Source of the DNA: Perognathus longimembris pacificus
Taxonomy: Eukaryota > Chordata > Mammalia > Rodentia > Heteromyidae
Assembly: GCF_023159225.1 (NCBI RefSeq)
Contig: NC_063171.1
Span: forward strand, 11,546,826 to 11,610,825
DNA length: 64,000 nt
Reading direction: 5' to 3'
Position 1 is the first letter of the stretch; every line of letters begins with the position of its first letter. The translations under genes and the position numbers were made by a program. The notes below the pieces were generated by a model. The model was not told where the DNA came from and searched no databases. It saw only the letters and a list, made by a program, of their open reading frames with translations. Below are positions 49,271 through 61,779 of this stretch, one piece after another.

Positions 49271-49445
49271 CTTTTAGTGCTGTACCTGGGTGCTGTCCTT
49301 GAGAATTTGTGTTCAAGTCTAGTTCTCTACTACTTGAGCCACAACTCCACTTCCAGACTCTTGGAGTTTCAAAGACTTGCTTGGAAACATAATCCTCAGA
49401 TCTCAGTCTTTTGAGGAGCTACAATTATAGGCATAAGCCATCATT
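49271..49445 (-). mobile_element. B1-head/Geo-arm SINE (diverged)
   Basis: Minus-strand copy (complement of TACTTGAGCCACAACTCCAC and CCTCAGATCTCAGTCTTTTG). A (GT)n tract at 49243-49268 lies at its tail. Confidence 0.65.
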
Positions 49446-49936
49446 TGAGTTAACATGATACTTAAATATTGCAGGTATAGATATGAATGGTGTGACTTTT
49501 GCTATTCAATTTAGTTAATATTATTGAATGGTTTCTGAGAATATTGGGTAGAATTAGAGGTTAGGGCAAAATAGACCAGAGCGTAGTATAATATACTTCT
49601 TGTTGCCATAAACTTACAGTATAATGAAGACTAAGATGGATGAACAAATTATTATATATTAAAAAGGCCATAAGTGTTGTTAAAGTGACAACATCTGTAG
49701 ATCTCAAAGGAATAAGCAATAGTAAGTGTGGTTGGTGAGGTGAGGTCAGACATTTGGTACAGAAGATGTAGCATTGGCAAGGCCCTTGAACAATAGGGAG
49801 GATTTCACAGTTCCATGAGTAGGACATTTGAAGATAAATTATAACATTACCTAAGAATATCTACTATTTTTTCAACTAGTACATATTAGTTGAAAAGAAG
49901 TTGGGGCCAGAAAAGTGAGTGATATTATTTTGAAAA

Positions 49937-50025
49937 TGGGGCTTACAAATATGGGAGGCTAACAAAACTGGTAGAATACATGAGGCTCTGAGTTCCATCC
50001 CTAATGCTTCAAAAAGAAAGGAATA
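49937..50025 (+). mobile_element. Old ID-like SINE
   Basis: Diverged ID unit ending GAGTTCCATCCCTAATGCTT followed by A-rich sequence. Confidence 0.55.
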
Positions 50026-51082
50026 TTCAGGATAACATTGGAAAATAATGTGGGCTTTGCTAGTGGATCAGTACAGACATCAGATTTTGATAGACAGCAA
50101 TCTACAAACTTGAACTTTCTGGTTATATTTATTTGGCCTTTGAAAATTTTTCCAAGGAAAAAGGAAAAACAACTGTCATAGAATCATAGGAAACCGGCTT
50201 AATTAATGTAAGCACTTGGATAAGTAACTCAATTTTCTTGGAAAGTAAGGATATTTTGAGCATGGAATCCACAAGGTCTGGAAAGGGAAATGACTTTTTT
50301 TTCCTGAATGCTGATGCAAAGTATTTTAATAGTCATTAGAATTAGCAAAGACAGGCCAGCGGCATGTGTGTTGAATTATAGTAAAATCACGTCAGAGACT
50401 ATGAATAATGAAAGCCACTCACTAGGAACTTTGTTTTTCCTTCTTTCAGTGCACATATGACTAGGACATGGACAACATTTTTTCTACTTACGTTTTGCTT
50501 CATTTCCCATATGAGATTTGTCACAGTAAAAAGTCTTTTCTCAAATCAACATATCCTGTATGTAAGAATACAACGAATGCTGTCTGAATATGACACCCAT
50601 CTCATTGAAGGATCAACTAGCTTTCTCTTAGATGGAATGTAAAACATAATGAAATAACTCATTTAATAGAAATATTTCCATTGCATACATGGTCAAAGAT
50701 ATATCTGTTGATATAAAATAGATGATATTAAAAGTAATAATTAACTGAACTATTTTAACAGCCATTATACAATGCTAATTTCCTCCCTTTGCCTTTTAAG
50801 TTTGAAGTTCCCTACTGGTAAGTATCAATGCACAAAAATTGATGTATTTTTATGAAAAGTATCAGAAAAGTATTTTAACAGCTTTCTGGATATTTAATTC
50901 ACATACGTAAGCTTCATTCATTTTGAATATAAAAATTTATGTCTTTTAGTAAACATGGAATTGTGTAACTACCACCATAGACCAGTTTTAGAATATATCC
51001 CTCATTGCCAAAAGACACCACATGCATGTTTGTACTCACCATGTTTTCACTCTGTTTCACCTCAACATATAAATTTAAGACA

Positions 51083-51292
51083 GGGCTGGGGATATAGCCT
51101 AGTGGCAAGAGTGCCTGCCTCGGATACACGAGGCCCTAGGTTCGATTCCCCAGCACCACATATACAGAAAACGGCCAGAAGTGGCGCTGTGACTCAAGTG
51201 GCAGAGTGCTAGCCTTGAGCAAAAAGAAGCCAGGGACAGTGCTCAGGCCCTGAGTCCAAGGCCCAGGACTGGCAAAAAAAAAAAAAAATTAA
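51083..51292 (+). mobile_element. IDL-Geo SINE (young subfamily)
   Basis: Target duplication AAATTTAAGACA at 51071-51082 and 51296-51307. It is nearly identical to the copies at 10852 and 59317. Confidence 0.95.
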
Positions 51293-51489
51293 AAAAAATT
51301 TAAGACAAAAATTCATCCCATAATGTCTATTAATAATACTAGTAAATACTCTCATTGCATAGGATACACCAAGTGCTGACCTATGAGCCTTATGAATATT
51401 AACTCAATCTTCATGACAAACTTCTGAGGGAGACACTGTTATTATCTGTAGTTTGTGTATTGAAAATTGTATATTCTTTGTATATGATA

Positions 51490-51745
51490 TATTCATGTGT
51501 AAAACATTGGGCGGGTGGGGTGGAGGGTACAGGTCAGAGAGAAAATGGGTGAAAAGGGCAGCAGTGAAGCTCACTGGACATTGATGAAAGTGAACTGTGC
51601 ATCTTATGGGTTGAGACAGGAGGGAGGGACTGGGAGAGAAAGAGGGAAGGGAATACACTGTATGAAAGGAAGTATACTCATTACCTGACTCATGTAATTC
51701 CTCTGTATATCAACTTTAAAATAATAACAAAGTAAACTTAAAAAA
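51490..51745 (+). mobile_element. Probable L1-type 3' end (older subfamily)
   Basis: A purine-rich tract is followed by CTCATGTAATTCCTCTGTAT and an A-rich tail, the same layout as the L1 3' ends here but strongly diverged. Confidence 0.45.
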
Positions 51746-52412
51746 TGATAGCACTGAAAGGTTATACAGCTATCAAATTTTTCATTGTGAATTGTACATT
51801 ACACTCCTATTTGTTTGCCTTTAATGTCCACACATTTATAACCCACATCACACATTTCTATCTCCTAAATGTTTAAAACAAATACAAATACAAAATTTTT
51901 TTAAAAATAGAATTTTTTACCTCAATATCTTAGAATAATTTCAAGAAGGGAATTAAAATCCTCTTGGATAGAGATTCAGATTCAAAATTGTCATTGATTT
52001 CTCTTAAAATGAGAATGTATTATGTTAGGTAAACTGATTCCTAATGTTTATATTTGGTTGAACCGTTTGAAATAAGAAATGTTGGTATACTGCTAATGTG
52101 GTTCAAACTCATATATTTACATAAAAAGACAACCTTTGTTCACTTCTAAGACATGTAACTTAATAGATCAAATATGAAAATCACTTCATTTCACTGGAAT
52201 TTTTGTTCCTTTCCCCAGTCCTGTATTCCACCTCTACTTGTGGGCAGCCAGGACTGCACTAATAATTGCTCTAGGAAGAGATAACATAAACTAGGAAAGC
52301 AAAGCCACAATGAGAAAAATGTAATCGAGTTTACATACTATAGGCAAAATATGAAATGTAAAATTTTGAATAAACACATAAATGTACCATTTTCCCAGAT
52401 TAAAGATTATTA

Positions 52413-52636
52413 TTATTATTATTATTATTAATTTATTTTTTTTGGCCAGTCCTGGGCCTTGGACTCAGGGCCTAAGCACTGTCCCTGGCTTCTTCCCGCT
52501 CAAGGCTAGCACTCTGCCACTTGAGCCACAGCGCCGCTTCTGGCCGTTTTCTGTGTATGTGGTGCTGGGGAATCGAACCTAGGGCCTCAAGTATCCGAGG
52601 CAGGCACTCTTGCCACTAGGCTATATCCCCAGCCCC
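52413..52636 (-). mobile_element. IDL-Geo SINE (young subfamily)
   Basis: Minus-strand copy. Target duplication AAAGATTATTA at 52402-52412 and 52637-52647. A (TTA)n tract sits at its tail. Confidence 0.93.
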
Positions 52637-52684
52637 AAAGATTATTAATAGAACTAGAGAGAAGGGAAATTTTTCCCCAATGTA

Positions 52685-53270
52685 TCAATTTTTTTCTTTC
52701 TAATTTTTATTGTTATTTTAAAGGTGCTATTCAGAGGGTGTTCAGTTCCATATGTCAAACACAGTGCATTTGTTTCCTCATGTCCCATACAATGCATTTA
52801 CTTGTAGATTTATAGTCACATGCTAGAAATGAGGGAAGCATGCAACCTGTTTCTCAGGATCTGGCTTACTCTGCATATATATGTGAAGTAATAGAAAGAC
52901 GTGGGAAAAAGGAAAAAAAAATCTTTCCATTTTCTCACAAATGGTACAATAATCATTATTTCTTGTGGATGAGAATTCCATTGTGTATATGTGTAACACT
53001 TTTTCTTGAACAATTTGTCCATTGAGAAGCATCTGGGCTAATTCCATATCTTGAATAACACTTGGAACATCATTATTTTGAATAGATGAGTTCTTTGCTG
53101 AGCTGGGTAGCTCATTCTGACCCAGGCCTATCCTGGAGGGGTGGACGGCTGTCCCAATGAGTGATATGAGTGACATGGTGTTTCTTTTAGTGTCACTGAA
53201 AGAGCAAGATGTGACAGTGTCCCTGGGCTCACATGTTGAATGACACATTGTAAGTCTAAATTGCACTAGT
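52685..53270 (-). mobile_element. Older L1 fragment (ORF2 end / 3'UTR)
   Basis: The minus strand contains diverged L1 sequence (ATGCTTCTCAATGGACAAAT and ACACATATACACAATGGAAT). A 147-codon ORF (52823-53266) covers it and is best read as an L1 remnant fused to unidentified sequence, not as a gene. Confidence 0.6.
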
Positions 53271-54644
53271 TTATTTCTTAGTAAGTCTAAAGAGAAAATA
53301 AGTGCCCTTTAGAAACAAAACTTTTCATACCTTTGAATGTGTTGACTGACATAAAATATCATAATTTTGAAGTTTTACATTTTAAAGTGATTTTTTCTAT
53401 TTTTGCTGTAGTCTCTAGTTTTTAAAAAGGGTATAGTTGCTACAAGGTAAGGTATCAGTATTTCTAAGTAAGATTATACTCATCATACTTTATCAGATTA
53501 TTTACAAGGTACACAGATATTTAAAATATTGGAGAAATAAAGTGTTTTTTTTTATCTCTTTGGTAAATAAAACCAAGTACTTTCTCAGAATGTGATTATG
53601 TAGGTAAATACAAGTTTCAAGCCTTGGTTTTAAATTCCATAATTTAAACTTTTTGGTCTCTGTGATAATTTAGGCAAGTCTAGATTTGCATATGCAAGAT
53701 GATAGGGTCAAATATAACCAATGAAATAGTGTGAGCATTATTTGGGTGGTCTTTAAGTAGAATTTACAGATTACATGATTTCATTATTATACAATGTGTG
53801 TCAATATATCATAATTTATCTCATGAAGATGCACAGTTATTATGCATCAATCAAAAATAAAACCTTAAAATAGTATGCAGAAAAGCAAGCCTAAAATTAA
53901 CAATATCAAGTCTGATCCATTAATGACAATTGAAGTGTCTAATGTGGACAGACTATAAATATTGGTTGTCCTGGAAGGGCCTCTCTATATCCAATTAGAT
54001 CTTAAAATTAGTTGCATGATTATATACAAGTTATTTAAAATAAACATGTTTTAAAAGATTAATAAACAACATTTCATAAATATTTAATTATTAGCATACT
54101 TTGTTTATGTTATTTGCCCCAAATAATGCCAATTGTATATAAATACTTTGAAAATGTTAATGATCAGAACAAATTTAGAGAACATTTTTACATATGATGG
54201 AGAACTCATACAGTTTTTGTCACACCAAACAGATTAGAATTGAATAGAGAATTAAGTTACTTTTTACTTCCAGCGATTCTCTAAACTAAGCGACTGAAAA
54301 CCTTCCCATTGTAAAACTATGAGTTTTGCTGATACAATGGTTAAAAATACTTTAAAAAAATTCAATGTTGTACTTCATAGTAGGAAAGAGAAAGCCTCAA
54401 ATACTTAAAGAGTGAATGGAAGACTGGTGTAAAAGGAGAATTAAACTTGGAGGTGACCTTGGTAAAGAATAGAGACTCTGAATGAGGAGGCTGCAATCCT
54501 GGATTGAATGCTTTTGCTAAAATAGAAGAAATGTCTGTGGACTTGAACCTATGGAAAGTTGATATTGAGAATCCCTCAACAGCCTGTAAACCTACATTCT
54601 TCAAAGTAATGATCCAAAGACATGGATTGAACTAGAAATCTCAA

Positions 54645-54718
54645 TGTTAATCTCTGGCCTTGAACTCCTCTAGTTTCCTCAGTGCTTAAGTTAAAGGAAT
54701 GCATTTTACACCTGGCTA
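54645..54718 (-). mobile_element. B1-like SINE fragment
   Basis: GGCCTTGAACTCCTCTAG, then ACACCTGGCTAA: the complement of part of a B1 monomer. Confidence 0.5.
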
Positions 54719-55324
54719 AGAGAAATAGAACTTAAAGCATAGAATTTGTAATGGTCACAAAAACTGTAAAAAAAAATCTCGGAAGAAATCTAACAAAATA
54801 TGCAGTGGAGTTTCTAGAGAAAAATTGTTATGATTTGCAGAACAAGGAAGATGTGGAAGATTATTAGCAATATCATTTCACAGAGGAGACTATTATGAGC
54901 ATATTAATTCTATCCTCAGAAAACTATATCAGTGAACTTTTCCAACAAAAGCTACCCTAGAGCATATTTTCTTTCACTTTGACAATTTTGTTCTATAATT
55001 TACATGTTTATAGATGATGATCAAGAAAAGGTGTTGAACCTTTTTCACAAAGGTGAAGAGAACCAGTATCTATATTTACTTTAAATTTAAGTTTATTGAA
55101 ATTATAATGGCTTGACATCCATTGAAGAAAAGACAAATAGGAATAAATACTCATGCAGAATATTACTACTCATGTTATAATATGAAAATATGACAAGGAT
55201 ATAAACCGTAACAAAATATAGACTAATGGATAGTTCTGGGGCCTGGAAGGATTATACACCCTTATAATCCTAACAATTTTGTAAGCAGAGAAATTGTTAG
55301 TAAGCCAAGAAAGTGTTTGTTTCT

Positions 55325-55500
55325 ATCTAAAAAACAAGCTGAGTAGGGTGCTACACACTTGTTACATGGCTCTGGGGATTTAAGGCAGGTGGATCATGCT
55401 TTGAAGTGAGCCAACACTCTATCTGTAAATGAACTACAGTCTGCCCCCATACCGCCAAATAATAGTCAAGAAAGAGAAAAATAAAAAAAAAAGATATTGA
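55325..55500 (+). mobile_element. B1-like SINE (diverged)
   Basis: Head GTAGGGTGCTACACACTTG, GGCAGGTGGATCATGCTTTG, then an A-rich end. 7SL/B1-like but diverged. Confidence 0.5.
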
Positions 55501-56599
55501 GGATTTTTTCCGTAAATTCAGATTTTATACATATAAAAACACATGTTATCATCATGAATATTAAGCCTTTAGCTAAAAAATACAAGTATTTCATGTTATG
55601 AGATAAAAAATAGAGATTATATGAATACATATTATATACTAAATTATGTACATTATTTTTGAAGCAATGGGAATTGTACTCAGTACCTTATGCTCTCTGG
55701 GTAGTTCTACAAAAGGATTCAATTTAACATGTTAATTTATGTGAACAGTGCATTATGATTAGTGTCACCCTTTCCATCATTCTCTTCCTTCCAATCTGAC
55801 CTATCCCTGTCCTCTCAAGTTACCTACTTTGCTTTTTAAATATGTGTATTAAGTATGATGAATACATTCACCCACCAATCACATCTCCATTTACCTGTCT
55901 TCTTCCCTTAGTCCTCACTCCCACAGACAAGACATGCTTCAGTTTCACCATATTTACTTTATTAAACTATCTCTTAATTTTTCAAAGGTGTTACATCATG
56001 AGGAGACACATTTCTAATAAAAAAGTAAGCTATAGATTTTAAAGATCGTAACATCTTCATTACAATATAAAATCCATATATATTACAAAAGGATATGTAA
56101 TTATAATAAATTTATAATTTATAAGTGAGTAAACCAATATACATTTTACATAAATTTATATGTAATAAAATTGGAAAGATATGCAAGCATAATCTTCATG
56201 TCTAGATAGTGACTTTCTTCAGATATATGGCTAGAGGATAGGCACACAGTGTCCTAATTGTCTAACAGTATTCTAATTTTACTAAATCAATGGTGACAAA
56301 ATGTATAAATTACAAAAGTGGTGAAGATGCTAGTTTTTGACATGTGACCACTTCTTATTTTTTCTCTGCTGGAAATATAATAATGATTTTTTGATAGTCT
56401 GAGGTTTGAGCTCAAGGCCTCATGCTTGCTAGACAAGCACATTCTGACCCTACTTCCAGCTTTTTGTGCTGGTTATTTTTGTGAAAGGAACTCAGTTTTT
56501 ATCATAATTGTGATCATTCGATTTGTTTTTTTTCTGCCATGGCTAATACGGTAGCCATATACTACTATATGTACATTATACTCCTGAAGTGTACTTCCA

Positions 56600-56706
56600 T
56601 GATTTTGTTATTCTTGTCAGCCTGGACTGGATAGGAATCACAATCACCATGTCTCCTTCCTCCTTTGTTGCCAGGATTAGAGGCATGAGACACTATTGTT
56701 GGCTTT
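56600..56706 (-). mobile_element. B1-like SINE fragment
   Basis: The complement of a B1 monomer (TCAGCCTGGACTGGATAGGA, AGGATTAGAGGCATGAGACA). An ID-like complement lies just before it at about 56380-56465. Confidence 0.45.
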
Positions 56707-56929
56707 TGATACTCATTTTTAAAAGATGAAAATGAAAGCTACAATAGGAATAGGAATAAGTACAGTATGAATTTGCCTATGAACTTTATAAATAAATATG
56801 CTGGATAGTATGGAATTGTTTTTAAAAATGTTAACTGAAATATGATAGATTCAGGGGACAACACAAGTAGTGTACATCTTTAGAAGGCAAAGTCAAAGCC
56901 CAACAAAATAAACACAAGGTAAAAGCTAT

Positions 56930-57115
56930 TTTTCAATGGCTGGGCTGGGATCAAGGGGGAAAGGGTTAAGAAATGAAGATAAGTAAGCACATAGGAAAGA
57001 TGGGTGAGAATGTTGGAGAAAATGGTGGGTGATATTAAGATGCTTTGTATTCATATGCTGCTTTGTTAAATGAAAATTCCTTTGTACAACTACTTAAACA
57101 TAATTTTTAAAAAGA
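56930..57115 (+). mobile_element. Possible older L1 3' end
   Basis: Purine-rich segment ending in ATTCCTTTGTACAACTACTT and an A-rich tail. The layout resembles an L1 3' end, but the identification is weak. Confidence 0.35.
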
Positions 57116-57257
57116 AAGAAGGAAGACTAATGGGAAAAGATGATTAGGAGAGACCTGTGGAGGAAAGACTACAGTTTTATGATGTGTGGAAAGTGAATGT
57201 ATGTAGCAGGTGACACAAGTATGTATTTCTTGAATAAAGTAATAAAGATACACTTAT

Positions 57258-57349
57258 GGGCTGGATGTAGCTCAGAGGCAAAGCACTTGCCTAGCAAGTA
57301 CAATGTACTGGGTTCCATCCCTAGTACCAAAAAAGAAAAAAAGAAAAAA
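57258..57349 (+). mobile_element. ID-type SINE monomer
   Basis: A single tRNA-Ala-like ID unit (GGGCTGGATGTAGCTCAGAG, then GGGTTCCATCCC) with an A-rich tail and no right arm. Perfect 17-bp target duplication AATAAAGATACACTTAT at 57241-57257 and 57350-57366. Confidence 0.92.
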
Positions 57350-58005
57350 AATAAAGATACACTTATTTAATATATCTTTATATATTTCAGTATATATATA
57401 TTCTGTATATATATTCAGTATGTATATACATACACATATATATTCAGTATATTTCGGTGTATTGAAATTTGATTGTTTCAAAGGGTGATGTCAAAATCTG
57501 CCCATTGTCCATTGGCCACTAGGTGTCAGCCTATGCCACTCTAATTAAAAGCAAGTATAGCCTTGTAGAAAAGTCAAAAAGCCAAGCTATTGAAGAAATG
57601 TCGCATTTCCCTTTTATGGAGCCTCACAGGACCTGCACTGGTTTTCATCCCTGGACTTCTATAGCTATCCTCTAGATGGAACTCTGCATTAGGAGTTAGT
57701 TTCATATAGTTACTTTCATAACCCATGCATTAGGAATCATAATTGTATGAATAATGGTCTACTAACTAAAGCAATGAACTTAGCCCACATTAAGCAGTGA
57801 TTTATAACATTTTTGGAATTCCTTGACCATGCTGGCTACTCACAGGAAAGGGAGTGATGGGGAAGACCCAAGATCTACTCTTCTCAGTCTGTTTAAGGGT
57901 GAAATATCAAATGGGATGGCTCTGCAGGAGCTGCATCTTTAGTGCTTGAAGGACGCATTAGTTGGGCCTAGATGTAGGCAAGCTACCCAACCCCAGTGTT
58001 TTTCC

Positions 58006-58404
58006 TCAACACATATTTGTGGCACTACAAATTACTTCATACAAATGTCTGTTGACTTCAAGAAAACTACTAATGTTTGCTTTGAATGTTGCTAAGGAGA
58101 TTTCTGAATGATTTGTCATATCCATCTTTGATTTTATGCTTAGTAACATTTCAGAAAAGAAAATCCCATCAGAAACAAAAAAGACAGTTTGATTTTTTTC
58201 CTTCATCTCTATTATGACATCCTTGTGGTTAATAGTTACAATGTTATTGGACTTGCAAGTATCTGAAGTCTTTAACAAATTCTCTTCTTTATAAGATGGA
58301 GTCCATGTCCTGCTATCTAAATTAAAAAAAAATTCCAGCCTCACTTGTAGTTTAGATATTAGATGAGCATCAAACTGACCAATCTGCTGGTCTGTTGAAA
58401 ACAA
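58006..58404 (-). other. Unidentified 132-codon ORF
   Basis: An open frame of 132 codons in AT-rich DNA, with mixed composition, no low-complexity run, and the end EVNRHLYEVICSATNMC. A second overlapping frame is open for 72 codons at 58359-58577. I do not recognise a family. It does not match the L1, SINE or ERV sequences elsewhere in the window. It could be a decayed processed gene copy, an unrecognised repeat, or chance. No poly(A) tail or flanking duplication was found. Confidence 0.3.
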
Positions 58405-58912
58405 TAGTCAACAACATGAAAGCAGTGGAGTTGATTTCTTCCAGTCATAGGGGAAGGAGTGGCTGTTGCTGCCTGGGCTCTGGGAATGGGACTCTGAAGA
58501 ATGAATCCCTGTGCCCAGGGTATGGCCATGGCAATGTGCAGATGTTTTTGCAGCAGGATGGGAGATGCAGTTTCCAACCCTAAAGGCCAGCTAGCTACAG
58601 ACTATGAGAACTAGTCAGTAGGGTTCTAATACATGTATTGATTTTATATTTAATTAAGTTATTTTATACTGAGTTAGGTTCTGGTTTTGTGCTATTTTTT
58701 GTTGCCACAATGAATAAGTCTGACTTTATTTCTCATTTTCAATTATGAAAACATTGTGATAAAACATAAAGCATTAATGCATTTATGGCCTTTTTCAGTT
58801 GCACAGTCATCACAGGATCTCCTCTTTGTTCCTACTAATGAAGTGGATAAAATAGTGGGGGCAGACACAGCCCAGTTGAGGGCTGTGGTGAGTAGTGATA
58901 ATGTCTGTAGAT

Positions 58913-59000
58913 AGAGAGATAGATAGATATACAGATGTATATCTATACAGATGTATAGATATACAGATATATATGATGTATATATGTATATATATGATTA
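58913..59000. repeat. TAGA/TATA-rich tract
   Basis: Imperfect GATA, ATACAGA and TATA units. Confidence 0.8.
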
Positions 59001-59316
59001 TGTAAGTGGATGTTTGACAACAATAGTTACTTTCAGCTCTGCATGTCTTTTTCACTCTTTCTGAGAGCAGAAGCAAGTTACAATACCCAGAGCCAAGGAA
59101 CTGTGTCAGTATTAAGACTGAATGTTGGATAGACACATACATGTGGAGAAAATGGTGTTAAGATCTCAAATGTGAGCAGCCCTGTTGAGATGTTCTACAT
59201 TTCAAAGGTATCTGAACATCAGGACGTGAGTTAAAAATGCGTCTCAAACTTGGCATTTATTTGCTAAGTGACCTTGACCTTGAGTTGTTCAAATATGCAT
59301 TAAGAACAAAATTTTC

Positions 59317-59529
59317 GGGCTGGGGATATGCCCTAGTGGCAAGAGTGCCCGCCTCGGATACACGAGGCCCTAGGTTCGATTCCCCAGCACCACATATACA
59401 GAAAACGGCCAGAAGCGGCGCTGTGGCTCAAGTGGCAGAGTGCTAGCCTTGAGCGGGAAGAAGCCAGGGACAGTGCTCAGGCCCTGAGTCCAAGGCCCAG
59501 GACTGGCCAAAAAAAAAAGATATAAAAAA
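59317..59529 (+). mobile_element. IDL-Geo SINE (young subfamily)
   Basis: Target duplication AAGAACAAAATTTTC / AAGAACAAACTTTTC (one mismatch) at 59302-59316 and 59530-59544. Nearly identical to the 10852 and 51083 copies. Confidence 0.95.
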
Positions 59530-59797
59530 AAGAACAAACTTTTCTATTGTTATCAATATACAAAATTGTTCTCCTTACAAAAATCTATTACAGATAAGAA
59601 TAATTAAACCTGTTTGACACATTTGTAGCACTTGGATTTTCAGAAATATCTGGCAATGTTGTTATATTCATTCCTTATTATTGATGTATTGTATTGTGCT
59701 GGCTTTTCATTCTCCCAGAAATACTCTTCCCATAAATACAAAACTTACCTCTTCACTTTCTCCAATGTAATTGGTTTAATAAAAGTCCTGTGTAAAT

Positions 59798-60020
59798 CGG
59801 GCACTGTTGGCCAATACCTGTAACCCTAGCTACTCAGGGGGCTGAGATCTTAGGATTATGGTTCAAAGCCAGCCCAGATAAGAAAGCCCATGTGACTCAT
59901 TCCCAATTAACCACCAAAAAGCAGAGATGTGACTCAAGTGGTAGAGCATTACACTTGTGCACAAAAGCTCTGGGACAGTACTCAGGCCCTGCAGTTAGGC
60001 CCCAAGACTGGACTGAAAAA
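59798..60020 (+). mobile_element. B1-head/Geo-arm SINE (well preserved)
   Basis: The clearest copy. The 7SL-like head has CTACTCAGGGGGCTGAGATC and a B-box-like GGTTCAAAGCC, then AACCACCAAAAAGC. The right arm has GTGACTCAAGTGGTAGAGC and GGGACAGTACTCAGGCCCTG, also found in IDL-Geo. Purine-rich tail. Confidence 0.85.
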
Positions 60021-60285
60021 TAAAGACAGAAGGGAGGGGCGTGGGGGGGGAGAAAAGAAAGATAAAAAGAATAAATAGTTCTACGTAAAAGTCCCTCTCC
60101 TGCTTAGAAGTACTGTGGACTGAAATGTAATCTATGTTAAAATCAAACATTTATTACATACCTGCATAACAAAGAACAAAAGTTGTATTAAGTACAGAAT
60201 AAGTTATAGAAGGGTAAGGCATTATCATGTAATGGACAGAGTATGGGTACTGTCATGTATAAAGGGCTGTCAGAATTTCCCTTTA

Positions 60286-60299
60286 GTTACCATGGAAAC
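60286..60299 (+). promoter_or_regulatory. RFX X-box-like motif
   Basis: GTTACCATGGAAAC is one base from a symmetric RFX X-box. It lies about 30 kb upstream of the RGS13 start codon. Function unknown. Confidence 0.35.
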
Positions 60300-61156
60300 C
60301 TCTTTGCCCCAAATTCTCTGTGGCTTTAACCCTTAATTACCTTAGTACTTCTTCTTACAATCAATTAGTGTTAATTTATCTTTTTATCTTGCTACTATTA
60401 TTATCTCTATCCAAGATAGTACTAATAATTAAAGTATCCTGGTTCATAAGGTTATGAAGAATGAGTAGGTTTTGAACTAGATTCTTGTTATCTCCAGGTT
60501 ACTGTTTTTTCAGAAAATGAACTGAATTTATAACATCTTTAAAAACTCTAAAATGTATATGGAACTCAAAAATGTGTAATCTGATCCAAGTCAGATATCT
60601 ATGTGATTCTTTGATGTGTTTTCTCTATCAAGTTTGCATGTGGCAAAAGTAGCAGAGTGTAGGTAGCCATTATTACACTGGCAGTAGAGATATAGCTTAG
60701 GTTGGGATTCTAATTGGGTATTGTATATAATTGTTCTTTTTTAAGTGGTTTTACATTTCTGTTTGAATTTAAAATAATGCCAATTTGTTACTACTGTCAA
60801 ACTTTAGAAAGAATTTATTAGTTAATTCAGTTAAGTCAAGGAGTGTTGGGCAACTTGTTTTGGTATCAGATTTTGTAGACTTGAGGAACTAGTGGTCTAT
60901 GCATATCTCACTCTTTGTAAGGTTATCTGAATGTTTTGGGAGTTGCTAAAGCAGAAATCTATGCTAAAATTGTAATGGAAGAAACAATGACAGCAGAAAA
61001 GCATGCTGCAATGAAAGCTGTCACACGTCTCTATGTCACCAGATGACTGTGATGTGAGAAGTGAGATATCACTGAAAATACAGGTCTTGGGTAAAAATAG
61101 ATGCTGTGGTCAGACATGTGAGACCACAAGGCAGAAGAAGCCTGATCCTTGGCTAG

Positions 61157-61159
<3 letters not shown>

Positions 61160-61198
<39 letters not shown>
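61160..61198. repeat. (GT)n microsatellite
   Basis: About 19 GT units. Confidence 0.95.
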
Positions 61199-61779
61199 AT
61201 GTTAATACTCAAATGCCTATTTATTTACAGCAACAACCATGCCCACTCATTAGTAACCAAGTCCGGAAGAAGTCATCAGATATTAAGCTTAAGAGTTGGT
61301 CATTTCAACATGAAAGAATATAGTCGTAAAAGATTTTTATATGTTATTAATATTTGTATTTACTCATATACAGTGATAAAAATTTCATAGGAAAGGTTTT
61401 TATAAATTTTTCATAATATGATATCGAGAAAGTCATTTATTATTGCTGTTATATAAGTGATGAAATAAACTCACAGCTTAAATGATACATCATAGGTCTA
61501 CTGGTTGTTGGTGAAACGTAGACTGAATTTAGTCTTGTAATCACAAAGTCTTCCCTGGAATAAAGCTAGAATCCTCAGAAAATATTATTTCCTCTCAGAA
61601 GTATTTACATGTGATATGCATATTATTGGAATAAAATTTATTATCAGAATTGCAAGTGGAATAAGTGTTTCAGAGAAGTTGACAATTACAGTAGGCCATT
61701 GTTTTTCTGAATTATGTGGTTCCAAGGAGAACACCACAGAGAAAAAACCCCAACTGAGTCATGTAATGTGAACATGATC

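Larger units (their letters stand above)
47923..51070. other. No gene seen
   Basis: Apart from the SINEs at 49271-49445 and 49937-50025 and one GT tract, AT-rich sequence without recognisable features. Short ORFs at 47785-48220 overlap a SINE edge. Confidence 0.5.
53271..57240. other. No gene seen
   Basis: AT-rich DNA with old B1 fragments and a weak L1-like 3' end; no supported coding region. Confidence 0.5.
60021..61779. other. No gene seen
   Basis: Unique-looking AT-rich sequence with one GT microsatellite and one X-box-like motif. Confidence 0.5.

Noticed and set aside
52823..53266. 147-codon minus-strand ORF
   Set aside because: Its second half is L1 ORF2-derived sequence and the rest is unrecognised. 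Treated as a transposon remnant.
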